Under the pieces are notes generated by a model, which made no database searches, was not told the origin of the DNA, and saw nothing but the letters and a program-made list of their open reading frames with translations. Shown piece by piece: positions 25,794 to 36,754 of a stretch of DNA of 64,000 nucleotides; within the stretch, counting starts at the first letter, position 1, and each line of letters begins with the position of its first letter. The DNA is from Lagopus muta (Eukaryota > Chordata > Aves > Galliformes > Phasianidae), in the NCBI RefSeq assembly GCF_023343835.1, contig NC_064435.1, positions 89,126,788 through 89,190,787 of the forward strand. The letters are read 5' to 3'. The position numbers were made by a program, and so were the translations under genes.

Positions 25794-25802
25794 TGACCTT
25801 TG
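25794..25802 (-). promoter_or_regulatory. HNF4/nuclear-receptor-like half site near the GPLD1 start
   Basis: The minus strand reads CAAAGGTCA, the extended nuclear-receptor half site favoured by HNF4-type factors. It lies 54-62 bases upstream of the ATG, inside the 5' UTR if the TATA-like box is used. Liver expression of GPLD1 in mammals makes the match interesting, but a single 9-mer can occur by chance. Confidence 0.25.
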
Positions 25803-25884
25803 AAATGTGGGTTACGGCACACATTTTGTCTTTCAGACCTATTGCTGACACAGCAAGCAAGCTATTGTGGTATTGGTAGCACCG

Positions 25885-25891
25885 TTTTATA
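25885..25891 (-). promoter_or_regulatory. GPLD1: Candidate TATA box of GPLD1
   Basis: On the minus strand the sequence reads GGTATAAAACG about 145 bases upstream of the GPLD1 ATG. Transcription would start near 25858 and give a 5' UTR of roughly 118 nt. The region is not CpG-rich, unlike the ALDH5A1 start, which suits a tissue-restricted TATA promoter. The call rests on motif and position only. Confidence 0.45.
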
Positions 25892-26177
25892 CCTTTACCT
25901 CAAATAAAATAGTTTTGTTTTTTTTTTAAATAAGTAATTTATAGGTGTTCCCCCCTCTCTCTCTGGGATTTTGGCAGTGTAACTGCCATCACTGCACAAG
26001 AGCAGAGAGATTTATTTTAACCCACAGCACAAAGGAGAAGGGCAGCCTCCCAGAGGATGTCTGCCTCACTGCACATTTGACTTACAACTCTACAAGATTT
26101 TCCCCCCCAAAAATAAATGGAAGCCAGTTGCCAAAGCAGTATTAATAGGAACACACTAGTTCCAGAACTGAAGGTAA

Positions 26178-27845
26178 TAGAATCACAGAATCACAGAATT
26201 GCAGGGGTTGGAAGGGACCTCCAGAGATCATCGAGTCCAACCCCCCTGCCAAAGCAGGTTCCCTACACCAGGTAGCACAGGTAGGCATCCAGGCAGGTCT
26301 TGAACATCTCCAGAGAAGGAGACTCCACCACCTCCCTGGGCAGCCTGTTCCAGTGCTCCATCACCTCACCTAAAGAAGTTCTTGCGCACATTTGTGCGGA
26401 ACTTCCTATGCTGCAGTTTCTGGCCATTTCCCCTTGTCCCGTCTCCACTCACCACTGAAAAGAGTCTGGCCTCGCCATTCTACCCCCACACCTTAGATAC
26501 TGATAGGCCTGGATCAGGTCCCCTCTCAGCCTTCTTTTCTCAAGGCTGAACAGACCCAGTTCACTCAGCCTTTCCTCATAGGAGAGATGCTCCAGGCCCT
26601 TCACCATCTTCGTGGCCCTCCGCTGGACTCTTTCCAAGAGATCCTTGTCTTTTTTGTACTGGGGAGACCAGAACTGGAAGCAGTACTCCAGATGAGGTCT
26701 TACCAGGGCAGAGTAGAGGGGGAGGATCACCTCCTTTGACCTGCTGGCCATGCTCTTTTTAATGCACCCCAGTAAGCCATTGGCCTTTTTGGCCACAAGG
26801 GCACACTGCTGGCTCATGGCCAACCTGTCGTCAACCAGGACACCCAGGTCCCTCTCCACAGAGCTCCTCTCCAGCAGCTCATCCCTCAAATTGTACCGGT
26901 GCATGCAATTATTCCTCCCCAGATGCAAGACTCTACACTTGCTTTCATTAAACCTCATCCAGTTTTTTTCTGCCCAGCTCTCCAGCCTGTCCAGGTCTCG
27001 CTGAATGGCAGCACGGCCTTCAGGTGTGTCAGCCAATCCTCCCAGCTTTGTATCATCAGCAAACTTGCTGAGGGTGGCCACTATTCCCTCATCAAGGTCA
27101 TTGATGAAGATGTTGAACAAGACCGGACCCAGCACTGAACACCGCTGCTTACAGGCCTCCAACCAGACTCTGCACCGCCAACAACGACCCTCTGTGCTCT
27201 GCCAGTCAGCCAGTTCTCAACCCACCTCACTGTCCACTCATCTATCCCACACTTCCTCAGCTTTGTTATAAGGATGTCGTGGGGGACAGTATCAAATGCC
27301 TTGCTGAAATCAAGGTAGACCACATCCACTGCTCTCCTCCCATCCACCCAGCCAGAGACAACATCACAGAAGGCTACCAGGTTGGTCAAGCACGACCTCC
27401 CCCTTGTGAACCCATGCTGACTACTCCTGATAACTTCCTTTTCTTCCAGTTGTCTGGAGATGACATCCAGTACAAGCTGTTCCATCACCTTTCCAGGGAC
27501 AGAGGTGAGGCTGACTGGCCTATAATTGCCTGGATCTTCCTTCTTCCCCTTTCTGAAGACTAGAGTGACATTGGCTATCCTCCAGTCTTTGGGCACCTCC
27601 CCCATCCTCCAAGACCTCTCAAAGATGACAGAAAGCAGTTCAGCAATCACCTCTGCCAGCTCCCTCAGCACCCATGGATGTATCCCATCGGGTCCCATGG
27701 ATTTGTGAACATTGGTGTTGCCTAGGCGCTCTCGGACCACCTCTTCCCTGACTGAAGGGAGGTCTTCCATTCCCCAGACTCTCTCACTAACCTCCAGGGT
27801 CTCGGATTCCCAAGGGGGAGCTTTTGCACTGAAGAAATACATGAG
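26178..27845 (-). mobile_element. 5'-truncated CR1 LINE with reverse-transcriptase remnants
   Basis: A 1.67-kb element in the spacer between the GPLD1 and ALDH5A1 starts, with its 3' octamers at 26178. The minus strand encodes ORF2 from just before the RT core: HKSMGPDGIHPWVL, VPKDWRIANVTLVFRKGKK, NYRPVSLTSVPGK, SQHGFTRGRSCLTNL, VYLDFSKAFDTVPHDIL, then after a frameshift near 27110-27160 [14 protein letters not shown], the catalytic FADDTKL, and [10 protein letters not shown] through to the C-terminal region. A further frame break near 26448 separates the last 60 codons. The endonuclease half is missing. It cannot be autonomous, but it is the youngest-looking CR1 here. Confidence 0.93.
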
Positions 27846-28139
27846 CTTTGGCAGGCAAGAAGTTTAAAGCTTTCCACTCATTTCACACGTGCATCTAGGT
27901 CTTGTAATCCAGACTGATAACCCAATTTAACCCTATCTATGGAGCAGGTAATCACAAGAACTCTTGTCATTCATACTGCTGCGAGCTTCTGTCCAAAGAA
28001 GAAGCAATATAAATAAAGCAGCTCAGTCTATAGGCAAGGTGGGCAAGTGCTCTGCATGGTCTTTGTGCCAGACACCAGCTGTGGCCACCAAGGCACGCGA
28101 AAGAAGGAAAAGGATGTCTGAAATGAAGTGACTGACCTC

Positions 28140-28545
28140 AAGCAATCTACCTAGACTTTCGTAAAGCCTTTGGCGATGTCTCCCACTGTATTCTCCTGGA
28201 GAAGCAACTAGTTGCCCATGGCTTGGACCGATATACTCTTCATTGGGTAAAAATCTGAGAGTGGCAGTGCATGGAGTTAAATCGTGCTGGTGCCCGGTCA
28301 CTAGCAGTGCCCCAAGGGGTTGATATTGTGGTCTGAACTGTTCAGTGCCTTTACTGGTGATCCGGACAAGGCGACTGAGCGCACCCTAATAAGTTTGCAG
28401 ATGACAGCAAGTTGGCAGTAAGCGTGGTTCTGTCTGAGGAATGGGAGAGGGATCGGGACAGGCTGGATCAACGAGCGGAGGCCAACGGTACGAGCTTTAA
28501 CGAGATCAAGCGCTGCGTCCTGAGCATTAGTTACAGCTCCATTCC
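28140..28545 (+). mobile_element. Ancient degenerate CR1 fragment beside the ALDH5A1 promoter
   Basis: The plus strand still spells CR1 ORF2 motifs out of frame with one another: LDFRKAFGDVSHCILLEKQL, HGLDRYTLHWVK, then KFADDSKLAV (the RT active-site block), then RLDQRAEANGTSFNEIK. Stops interrupt it throughout. It is in the opposite orientation to the CR1 at 26178-27845 and ends about 60 bases before the E-box and CpG island of ALDH5A1. Confidence 0.8.
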
Positions 28546-28589
28546 TTCTTACGCCCTCGGCACAGAGCCGTACAGAGGACAAGGATCTG

Positions 28590-29095
28590 TTGACGCAGGG
28601 ATGTGAAGGGCACGTGATGCGGCTTTAGGCCCGGCCCTCCACAGCTCGTCCTCCGGGGCGGCGCGTGTGGCGCTGCCCGGGTCCCGCAGCCGGCGCTCGG
28701 CCATGGCGAGCCTCCTGAGGCGGCGTGTCGCTGCCGCCCGCCGCCTCGCCTTCTTCCCGCCGCCGGCGCGGCGCAGCAGCTGGGCTCTGCCCGCCGCCCT
28801 GCTTCGCCGCGGCGCGTTGGTGGGCGGCCGCTGGCTAGAGACGCCCGCCGCGTTCCCCGTGCGGGACCCGGCCAGCGGCGACGAGCTGGGCCGGGTGGCC
28901 GACTGCGGCGAAGCCGAGGCGAGGGCTGCCGTGCGGGTCGCGCACGAAGCCGGAGCCGCTTGGGGCCGCCTTCCCGCTAAGGTGAGCGGCGGGGGAAGAT
29001 GGCGCCGGCGGGGCGGTGAGCGGGGGTGGGGGGGACCGTCCTGTGCGTGGGGACCGTCCTGTGTGCGGGGACGACGGCAGGCTTCTGTCCTTGCA
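28590..29095 (+). promoter_or_regulatory. ALDH5A1: CpG-island promoter of ALDH5A1
   Basis: From about 28600 the sequence changes abruptly to GC-rich, CpG-dense DNA covering the presumed start site, exon 1 and the start of intron 1, then returns to AT-rich by about 29230. No TATA box is seen before the ATG. This is the usual housekeeping promoter form and contrasts with the TATA-like GPLD1 start 2.9 kb away. The edges are by eye. Confidence 0.75.
28611..28616. promoter_or_regulatory. E-box CACGTG upstream of ALDH5A1
   Basis: A palindromic CACGTG, followed by ATG as in USF/MiT-type sites (CACGTGA), lies 87-92 bases before the ALDH5A1 ATG at the CpG-island edge. Position is favourable; function is inferred. 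Confidence 0.35.
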
Positions 29096-32000
29096 GGAGA
29101 GGAGCGCCCTTATCCGCAGATGGTACGAGCTGATGATTGAAAGGAAAACAGATCTGGCGACGATCATAACGGCGGAAAACGTGAGTATGGAGGCAGGTGA
29201 AAGGAAGGCGGGCAGAGCCGCGGGTTGAAGCACGCATCTCTGAGCTCGCGTGTGTTCCTGGCCTTGAACACCTCCAGGGACGGGGCATCCACAGCCTCTC
29301 TGGGCAGCTGTTCCAGCACCTCACCACTCTCTCTGTAAAGAACTTCCCCCTGACATCCACCTAAGAGCTCGCTGTGGAAGCGTTTATCTTTTTTAGAGGG
29401 GAAAAAAAAAACAAAGAAGTGCTTTTTCCAGCGGTACCTGGCTGGAGGTACACCTGCACTGTGCTTCATGTGGTACAGTGGCAACATGTAAATCCAAACT
29501 GCAGTCGTAAGGGCAGAAAGCTATTGTGTTGTATCGGTTTCATGTGTTCAGAAGGGAAAAATTATGTTAATAATGCCTTTGTCCCCTAGTAGGCAAGATA
29601 AAAACTAGTTTAACTATTTTTTTTTTTTCTTATTTTTGGACTGGTATTGCTTGAAATTACCAGTTAGATTCTGTAGCTTATGCCTAATCATAGGAAAACA
29701 AAGTTACTAACTAGATTCAAAGGATGTGTGCAGATATACAGTAACAAGAACAAGCTTTGCTGAAGATCCTAGTGTTTTGTGGAGGTTTCTTTTTACTGCA
29801 GTCTCTTCAGATGGCAGGGAAGCCATCTGAAAGTTAATGACTGCAGTAATGATGTTTGTTAAACTGACATGCAGCCTTTTCGAGTCAAACTGATTTTAGT
29901 GCGACTTGTAAGTAGGAGTGATGTGTTATGTCTGCATTAGTGCCTGGTTTTGGATGTACCACTAAGCCAGTCTCCCAGTTGTGCTCACTTAACATGTATG
30001 AGTTTGCATTGCAGACCAGTCTGGAAATGCACAGATTGGTGGTGGTCTTTTGAATAAAGCCATTCTGGAAGATGCCACAGCAGCTCCTCTGCTGTGTTCA
30101 CAGGGTTGGAAGGGACCTCAAGGATCATGAATCTCCAAACCCCCTGTCACATGCAGGGCCACCAACCTCCCCATTTCATACCAGCCCAGGCTGCCCAAGG
30201 CCCCATCCAACCTGGCTTTGAACACCTCCAGGGACGGGGCATCCACAGCCTCTCTGGGCAGCTGTTCCAGCACCACACCACTCTCTCTGTAGAGAATTTC
30301 CCCCTGACATCCACCTAAATCCTCCCTCAACTTAAAACCATTTCCCCTTGTCCTGCAGTTATCAGCCCTTTCAAAGAGTTGACTCCCCTCTTGTTTGCAG
30401 GCTCCCTTTAGGTACTGAAGGGCTGCAATGAGGTCACCCCGCAGCCTTCTTTTCTCCAGGCTGAACAAGCCCAGCTCCCTCAGTCTGTCTTTGTAGGGAG
30501 GTGCTCCAGCCTCCTGATCATCTTTGTGGCTCTCCTCTGGACCCTCTTCAACAGGTAGTGGCCATCAGACCACAAGACCACACCTGAAGGTCTGCAGAGT
30601 AATACACCCAAACACAGTGGTCCCTGACAGAAGCTTGTAAATGTTTTGCCTCCATTTTTATCTGCTTCAGAATGGCAGTAGCAGCTAACTGCAGAGTTTG
30701 TAAATAAACACAGTCTGCTATTCCATCTCCCTTGTGGAGTGCAGGTAGAAGCTAGACACAGCTGTCAAAGTGTGAGTGTGTGATGACTGTATGTATGTTG
30801 AAACTGCATAGTGATTGCTGTGGAATAACACCAAGTCCTTTCTGGAGACTGTGAGGTATGTAATACAGAATTATAAAGCATTTTGAAAAGAATTCTGAAA
30901 TTATGTCAGTTTATTTGTATTGCTTCGGTCTGCCATTTATAATGTATTTTCAATTTGATGTAATCAAAGGGAAAACCTCTGAAAGAAGCAGAAGGGGAAG
31001 TCCTATATGCTGCCTCATTTCTGGAGTGGTTTGCAGAAGAAGCTCGCCGAGTTTATGGTGATGTCATTCCAGCATCTGCAAAAGACAGAAGAATCCTGGT
31101 TCTAAAACAGCCAGTAGGAGTGGCAGCAATTATAACCCCAGTAAGTGCAGCTGAATATTTCAAATCATATGAAAATTTTCAGCTTAGCTTACAGCATGGG
31201 GCCTTACGGCTTCTCTTGCCTCAGGAAACACCCCTGTAAAATTTCATTTCTACCACAGAATCACAGAATGGCCTGGGTTGGAAAGGACCCCAAAGATCAT
31301 GAATCTCCAACCCCCCTGCCACATGCAGGGCCACCAACCTCCCCATTTAATAATGAGACCTAGCTGTCCAGAGTCCCATCCAACCTGGCCTTGAACACTT
31401 CTAGGGATGTGGCATCCACAGCCTCTCTGGGCAGCTGTTCCACTCTCATAGTAAAGAACTTCCCCCTGACATCCAGCCTAAATCTTCCCTCCTTCAACTT
31501 AAAACCATTTCCCCTTGTCCTACATCTTCATTGGCCAGTAGTGCTTCTTTGTAATGTTTGTCTGGGCCAAAGCACATCATGCAGGTCTCTTTAGGCTGCC
31601 ATGTAAGCACAGAAAACAACTACTACTATTGCTGCAACAAATGGAGCATTATTTCCCTAAGTTTGATTGTTCTTTTCTCTCATTCTAGTGGAATTTCCCC
31701 AGTGCTATGATTACCCGGAAGGTTGGTGCAGCTTTGGCAGCTGGCTGTACAGTGGTAGTGAAACCTGCAGAGGACACACCTTTATCAGCATTAGCTCTTG
31801 GAGAGGTGAGCTTTTATGCTAAGCTGTAGGTTAATGATGGACTGAAGCTACACGACAGAACTTAGAAATGGGATTTGTGGATAACTCGAGCCAATTTCAT
31901 ACGTGAAGACAAGTTGGCTGAACTGATAAAGAAGTTTTATTTCATTAGATGTCTTTGGAAGTTGTCTCTAGTACAGCCTAGACCCTCAAAGTGGATCTGG

Positions 32001-35000
32001 CCACCGAAGCATGGGAAATGTTTTTGTATCTTTTCTTTGGTTACTTTGAATGACAGCCTGCTTAATCAGGGGTGAAGCTGCACTCAAGACACTATGGCAT
32101 CTGAGAGTTGTGGTGTGCACCTTGTGCTTCTTTTGACTGGAAACCAATTTCTTTAAAACAGTAAACATTAAATTACATATTCCTCATACAAACTTCTCTG
32201 ATATTGCAATTTCTCTTTCCTTTGTTGCAGCTTGCAAACCAGGCTGGAATTCCAGCAGGAGTGTATAATGTTGTTCCTTGTTCAAGACAGCAGGCACCAG
32301 CTGTAGGGGAAGTTCTGTGCACTGATCCATTGGTAGCCAAAATATCTTTTACGGGCTCCACTGCAACAGGAAAGGTACATAAGTGGGCAGAATATCCTTG
32401 AAGATTATTACTGTGCTTACACCAGAAAGGTAGGGGGAAATGTGTGCTTTCATATAGAGCTTTCTTTTCTGGCTGCTGTGCAGAGATTGTACACATCAGT
32501 GTGTACCTGTTGAGGTACTGCCTATTTACTTCTGTGTCAGTACTTCACAAAAAGATGCTTGTGTGCAGCTTCTGCATAATTGCTCCTTACTGAGTTAGAG
32601 CCTGAGCACTTCTGTATAAAATGGTTGTGTTTCATATACTGTGACAGCACACTAATATGAACACTGAAATAGAATTTCAAAGGTGCTGCTTGGAAATGGC
32701 TTCTGTAGTTGAAAGAAAGCATTTGTTTCAACTTCAGCCTCCTGTCAGCTTTACTGCATAAACAGACTTACTAATCAGTCCCCAATGAGATCAGTAAAAC
32801 TGTAGATATGGCTAAAGATAGAAGAATTCTATGCAATGGCTGTATGTGGAATGAAGAGAAGGCCTGATACCTAAAGCAAGTCTTAATACCAAATACTGGC
32901 ACATATTAGAAAACTGCTGTGAGTTATCAAGATTTTTTGTTACAAAAAAAAAAAAGAAATGAACAAGCAAACAAGTGACAGTGTCAGCATATAGTGTCAG
33001 CCTGACCTGAGTGTGATGCAAATCCTTTCCTTCATTATTTTCTTAGCAGAGTGTAATCTTTAAAGACTTTAATGAAGGAAATTATTCCTTGTATTTGCTG
33101 ATGGGAGAAAACAGATGGTGTAGCATAATGCAGAAGATGCAGATTTACTCCCTGCTGGAGTTAGTTTCTCAGTGCCTCCCATCTGTAAGCTCTGTGGTCC
33201 CTTAGTTTTGCGTCTAGTAGAATTAGAAATTTCTATGTTTCCTCAGATACTGCTGAAACATGCAGCTGGCACTGTGAAGAGAGTTTCCATGGAGCTTGGA
33301 GGGCATGCTCCTTTTATAGTGTTTGACAGTGCTGATGTGGACCGTGCTGTTGCAGGAGCCCTTGCTTCTAAGTACAGAAACTCAGGGCAGGTAAGAGTCC
33401 TTGTTTCTGGGAATAGAAGGGCTGTAAACAAAATATTTTGTTGTTCAGAGAAAGATGCTGGGGCCACACATGGCTGTGGACGCTTAAACCAGCTATCATG
33501 CAGCAAGTCTGAATAACAAAAAAAAATTACATCGACATACTTTGGTATATTTAGAAGATAGCTGTTACTTTTGAAAGGCTGTAGTAATCAAAGAAGGATT
33601 CAGTCAGAGCATAGGGGATGGCATAAATGAGTATAACATCAGGCAGTTGAAAGCACTTGCAAACAAACTCCAGGAGGAAAGAAAACTCAAGTTCAGTTAA
33701 TGAAGAAGCTAGGAGGGGAAAAAAAAAGATCCCACACCACCACATGTGAATTGAAATTCTTTTGCTCAATTCAGCATTCTCTGGTGTATGTAATTAGAAT
33801 GTAATATTTCTTGCAGCTTCTGAACCCTGCTCCATCCGTATACCTGTATCCACAGAAATCACAAAGCCTTTTCCCAGCATAAGCCACTTAAATCTAACAG
33901 CATGGCGTATTTTATGCAAATGTTTACAGCTGGTTGGAATTGTATCTCTTAAGAGAATAGGATGGCAAAAGAAATTGGGGAACAGCTTAGGATGTTGGAG
34001 AATAGGCAGAGCACAAAGCGCTGTAGTGTCCTGTCATTGTGGCATGGTGGGCAGAAGGAATTGGTAATGAGATACAATATAGACCACTGTTTGCTTTTCC
34101 TTTTCATGCTTGTTTTCAGACGTGTGTTTGTGCAAACCGTTTCCTGGTGCAAAGGGGGATCCATGACAAATTTGTAGAGAAGTTTGCTAAAGCCATAGAG
34201 AGCGAGCTGCGTGTCGGAAGTGGATTTGATGCAAAAACTACCCAAGGGCCATTAATTAATGAAAAAGCAGTAGAGAAGGTAAAAATAAATAACTAAAGTT
34301 TTTTTTTTTGGACATAAATTCCTTTTTTTATGATCCATAAAGTAACACAGAATTCTATTTAACTTCTTTATGGTTGTTAGAAGGTATTAACGGTGTGGCT
34401 GGAAGTTTGCTATCTCCTCCAAGCTTGTGTGTAGATATAGGGAAAGAGACATGGCCAGTTAATGTGTCATTCTCTTATTTCCATTAAAGAGAAAAGAGAT
34501 TCCTCCTTCATGAGAAAATAAATCCTCCTAATTATTTCTCAGCTGTTCTCAAGAAGAACATTTGCTGAGATTGGATGTGCTGTGAGAGTGATGAGGTGAG
34601 CCACAATTCTGAGGCACTGTGATTGAAAACTTACTTTGAAGACATTACTTTGCCTCTGTTTGGCAGAAACTAAGCAAAATAACACCCTGAGGCTAAAAGC
34701 ACCAGGGCTATGGATGCTGTAATCATTTGAAATCCTCTATGCATAGTTCAGATCTTCTATTTTGAATTACTTGTGACCCCAGGAATTTTATTTTTATATT
34801 GCAGTGGTAAGTCACATTTTCCCTAACATTTCACCCTTTCTAAAGTTAAAGCAATTAGAAATTCTGATAATACTCAGAATTAGCTGGGAGACAAAGGATT
34901 GGCCTGCCTTCAAGTATACAGATGTGACTGAATTCTTTCCCTTTGTACCACAAAGGTATTGTGTATAGCATAGGGCCGTACACACAAGTCTGCAAGCACT

Positions 35001-36754
35001 GCATAGTCACATAACTGCCTTTCTATTATTTCAAGGGAGTTATTCTAGATTGAGATTTGGTTTTCTCAGTACTTTCTTGTCTTTGGATAAATTGTTACAC
35101 AGGGGAAGAAAATGTCTTTGTCAGGCCTGTCTTGAAAACTTCCTTCTGTTACCTGTTTCTCTTTATGTGCTTGTGTTTGCACAGTGCCTGATGATGAATG
35201 TCAGGTGTGCTACTCAGTCCTTTCCTCACATTAGATGTTCATTTCAGTAGGTTGGATGTCTGCTAGATGGGGGACACACACATAATTTAATTCAAGAGAA
35301 ATTTTGAATAACTCTGCAAATAGTTGGTGAAGGATAAACCTCTCTTCAGAGTCTTTTTAATACTATTATTTTTTCAGTGAAAAATGCCGTGATGATCATT
35401 TTTTAAATGCTTTCTTTGAGATTTTCGTTTTGCACACCTTAGGTAGAGAGACACATTAATGATGCAGTTTCACAAGGAGCATCTGTTGTGACTGGAGGGA
35501 AACGACACAGCTTGGGGAAGAATTTCTTTGAGCCAACCTTACTGAGTAACGTTACGACAAAAATGCTTTGCACACAAGAGGAGACGTTTGGCCCTTTAGC
35601 ACCAGTTATCAAGTAAGATTCTTGGTAAAACGCAGCGATATAAAATGATGAGGGATTGTTTTGAGCAATAAGATTTGACTGACTGACTGCCAGAAGCTTT
35701 TGGAAGGCCACATAGGTCTTGCTATAAGGCTCAAGTTCATCTGTGGAAACGTACTACGTGTATCCAGTTTGCTTGTTTCTCTCTTGACCTGATCTAAGCA
35801 TTGCTGCACGTTCTTGAAAATGATTTTCTTTTAAATTGCATCAGCAGTTAAGCAAGGATGGTAACAGCAAAACACTCAAATTTCATGTTTTGCAGCATGA
35901 AGTGGGAGGCAGGAGTTTGCAATTTGTTATGTGATTTGCTAGCCTTGAGTTTTTCTGTTTGAGGATGACTTGGTTCTATTTTCTCCTTAAAATCTTCTCT
36001 GCCTCTGTCCACAGTGATTGGACAGAAGAATGCACAGTAATCTCATAGCTGAGTGCCTGCATGGCTGGGGAGATTAGTGAGCTAACACATGTGAAAGTAA
36101 ATGTTCAACTACCAGCATCTAGGGAGGATAAACCTACTTAATTGTAGTTCAAATTGAAGTAAGTGGTAGAAACTTCTCCATTACTTTGAATTTAAATTAG
36201 TTTTGAAAATATATTTAAAAAAAAAAAACAAAACACCAACAAAGAAACCTGTATACTGACTTACTCCTGTTAAAGCATAGTCAGCAAAATGCTGTGTCAA
36301 GGACAGGTCTCATTTGTATTTCTTTTTTCTTTATGTTGACAGATTTGACACTGAAGCAGAAGCCATTGCTATAGCAAATGCAGCTGATGTGGGTTTAGCA
36401 GGTACGCTTCTCTTTTCATATCTCTTGTAAGCTTCAGTGCTAAGGGAATATTTAATGAAGTAGTAAGCACCATATCACTAAGTATCAACCTGCTGTTGTT
36501 CCTCCTGACTTTATTTTCATTTGGCATTATTCTGTGTCTGCATGGCAGGATATTTCTATTCCCGAGATCCAGCACAGATCTGGAGAGTTGCAGAGCAGCT
36601 GGAAGTTGGAATGGTTGGTGTGAATGAAGGCATGGTCTCCTCGGTTGAGAGTCCTTTTGGTGGGGTAAAGCAGTCTGGCATAGGGAGAGAAGGTTCCAAG
36701 TATGGCATTGATGAATACTTAGAAATAAAGTACGTCTGTTTTGGAGGCTTGTAG
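28703..36754 (+). CDS. ALDH5A1: ALDH5A1: mitochondrial succinate-semialdehyde dehydrogenase
   Basis: The product oxidises succinate semialdehyde to succinate with NAD+ in the mitochondrial matrix, the last step of GABA breakdown. Exons: 28703-28981, 29097-29180, 30970-31140, 31689-31805, 32231-32374, 33247-33390, 34120-34278, 35443-35612, 36343-36401, 36549-36754. All junctions are GT-AG and in frame: 1533 nt, 510 aa (human 535, longer at the N-terminus). An Arg-rich leader ([14 protein letters not shown]) is a typical mitochondrial presequence. Key sites: [14 protein letters not shown] (cofactor region), FTGSTATGK (257-265), general base E281 in SMELGG, nucleophile C315 in QTCVCANR, and the second cysteine C317 of the human redox switch. 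The start is the ATG at 28703 in a good context (gccATGG); the in-frame GTG at 28667 is not needed. Introns 2 and 3 carry CR1 fragments; the others hold nothing I recognise. Confidence 0.97.
29258..29364 (-). mobile_element. Short CR1 fragment in ALDH5A1 intron 2
   Basis: About 107 bases matching the internal part of the CR1 copy at 30210-30315 (CTTGAACACCTCCAGGGACG, CATCCACAGCCTCTCTGG). It starts and stops abruptly without a CR1 3' end. Confidence 0.8.
30100..30598 (-). mobile_element. CR1 LINE 3' fragment in ALDH5A1 intron 2
   Basis: Same subtype as 14670-15187 and nearly collinear with it: GGTTGGAAGGGACCTCAAGG through CCACACCTGAAGGTCTGC. The extreme 3' octamers are missing (it starts at CAGGGTTGG). 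It lies antisense to ALDH5A1. Confidence 0.9.
31254..31530 (-). mobile_element. CR1 LINE 3' fragment in ALDH5A1 intron 3
   Basis: Starts CACAGAATCACAGAATGGCC and shows the same block order as the intron 2 copy, then breaks off after CCATTTCCCCTTGTCCTAC. It has a small internal loss around the GCTGTTCC block and lies antisense to ALDH5A1. Confidence 0.88.

Noticed and set aside
26263-27842. Reverse-transcriptase gene
   Set aside because: The RT motifs are real, but the frame is broken at least twice and the endonuclease half is absent, so it is annotated as a truncated CR1.
28412-28606. 64-codon plus-strand open frame just before ALDH5A1
   Set aside because: It is the WAEANGMRFN-type region of the old CR1 fragment, not an upstream exon or N-terminal extension.
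28667-28702. Upstream start of ALDH5A1 at 28667
   Set aside because: The codon there is GTG; the first in-frame ATG is 28703 with a good Kozak context, and the leader from there already fits a mitochondrial presequence.
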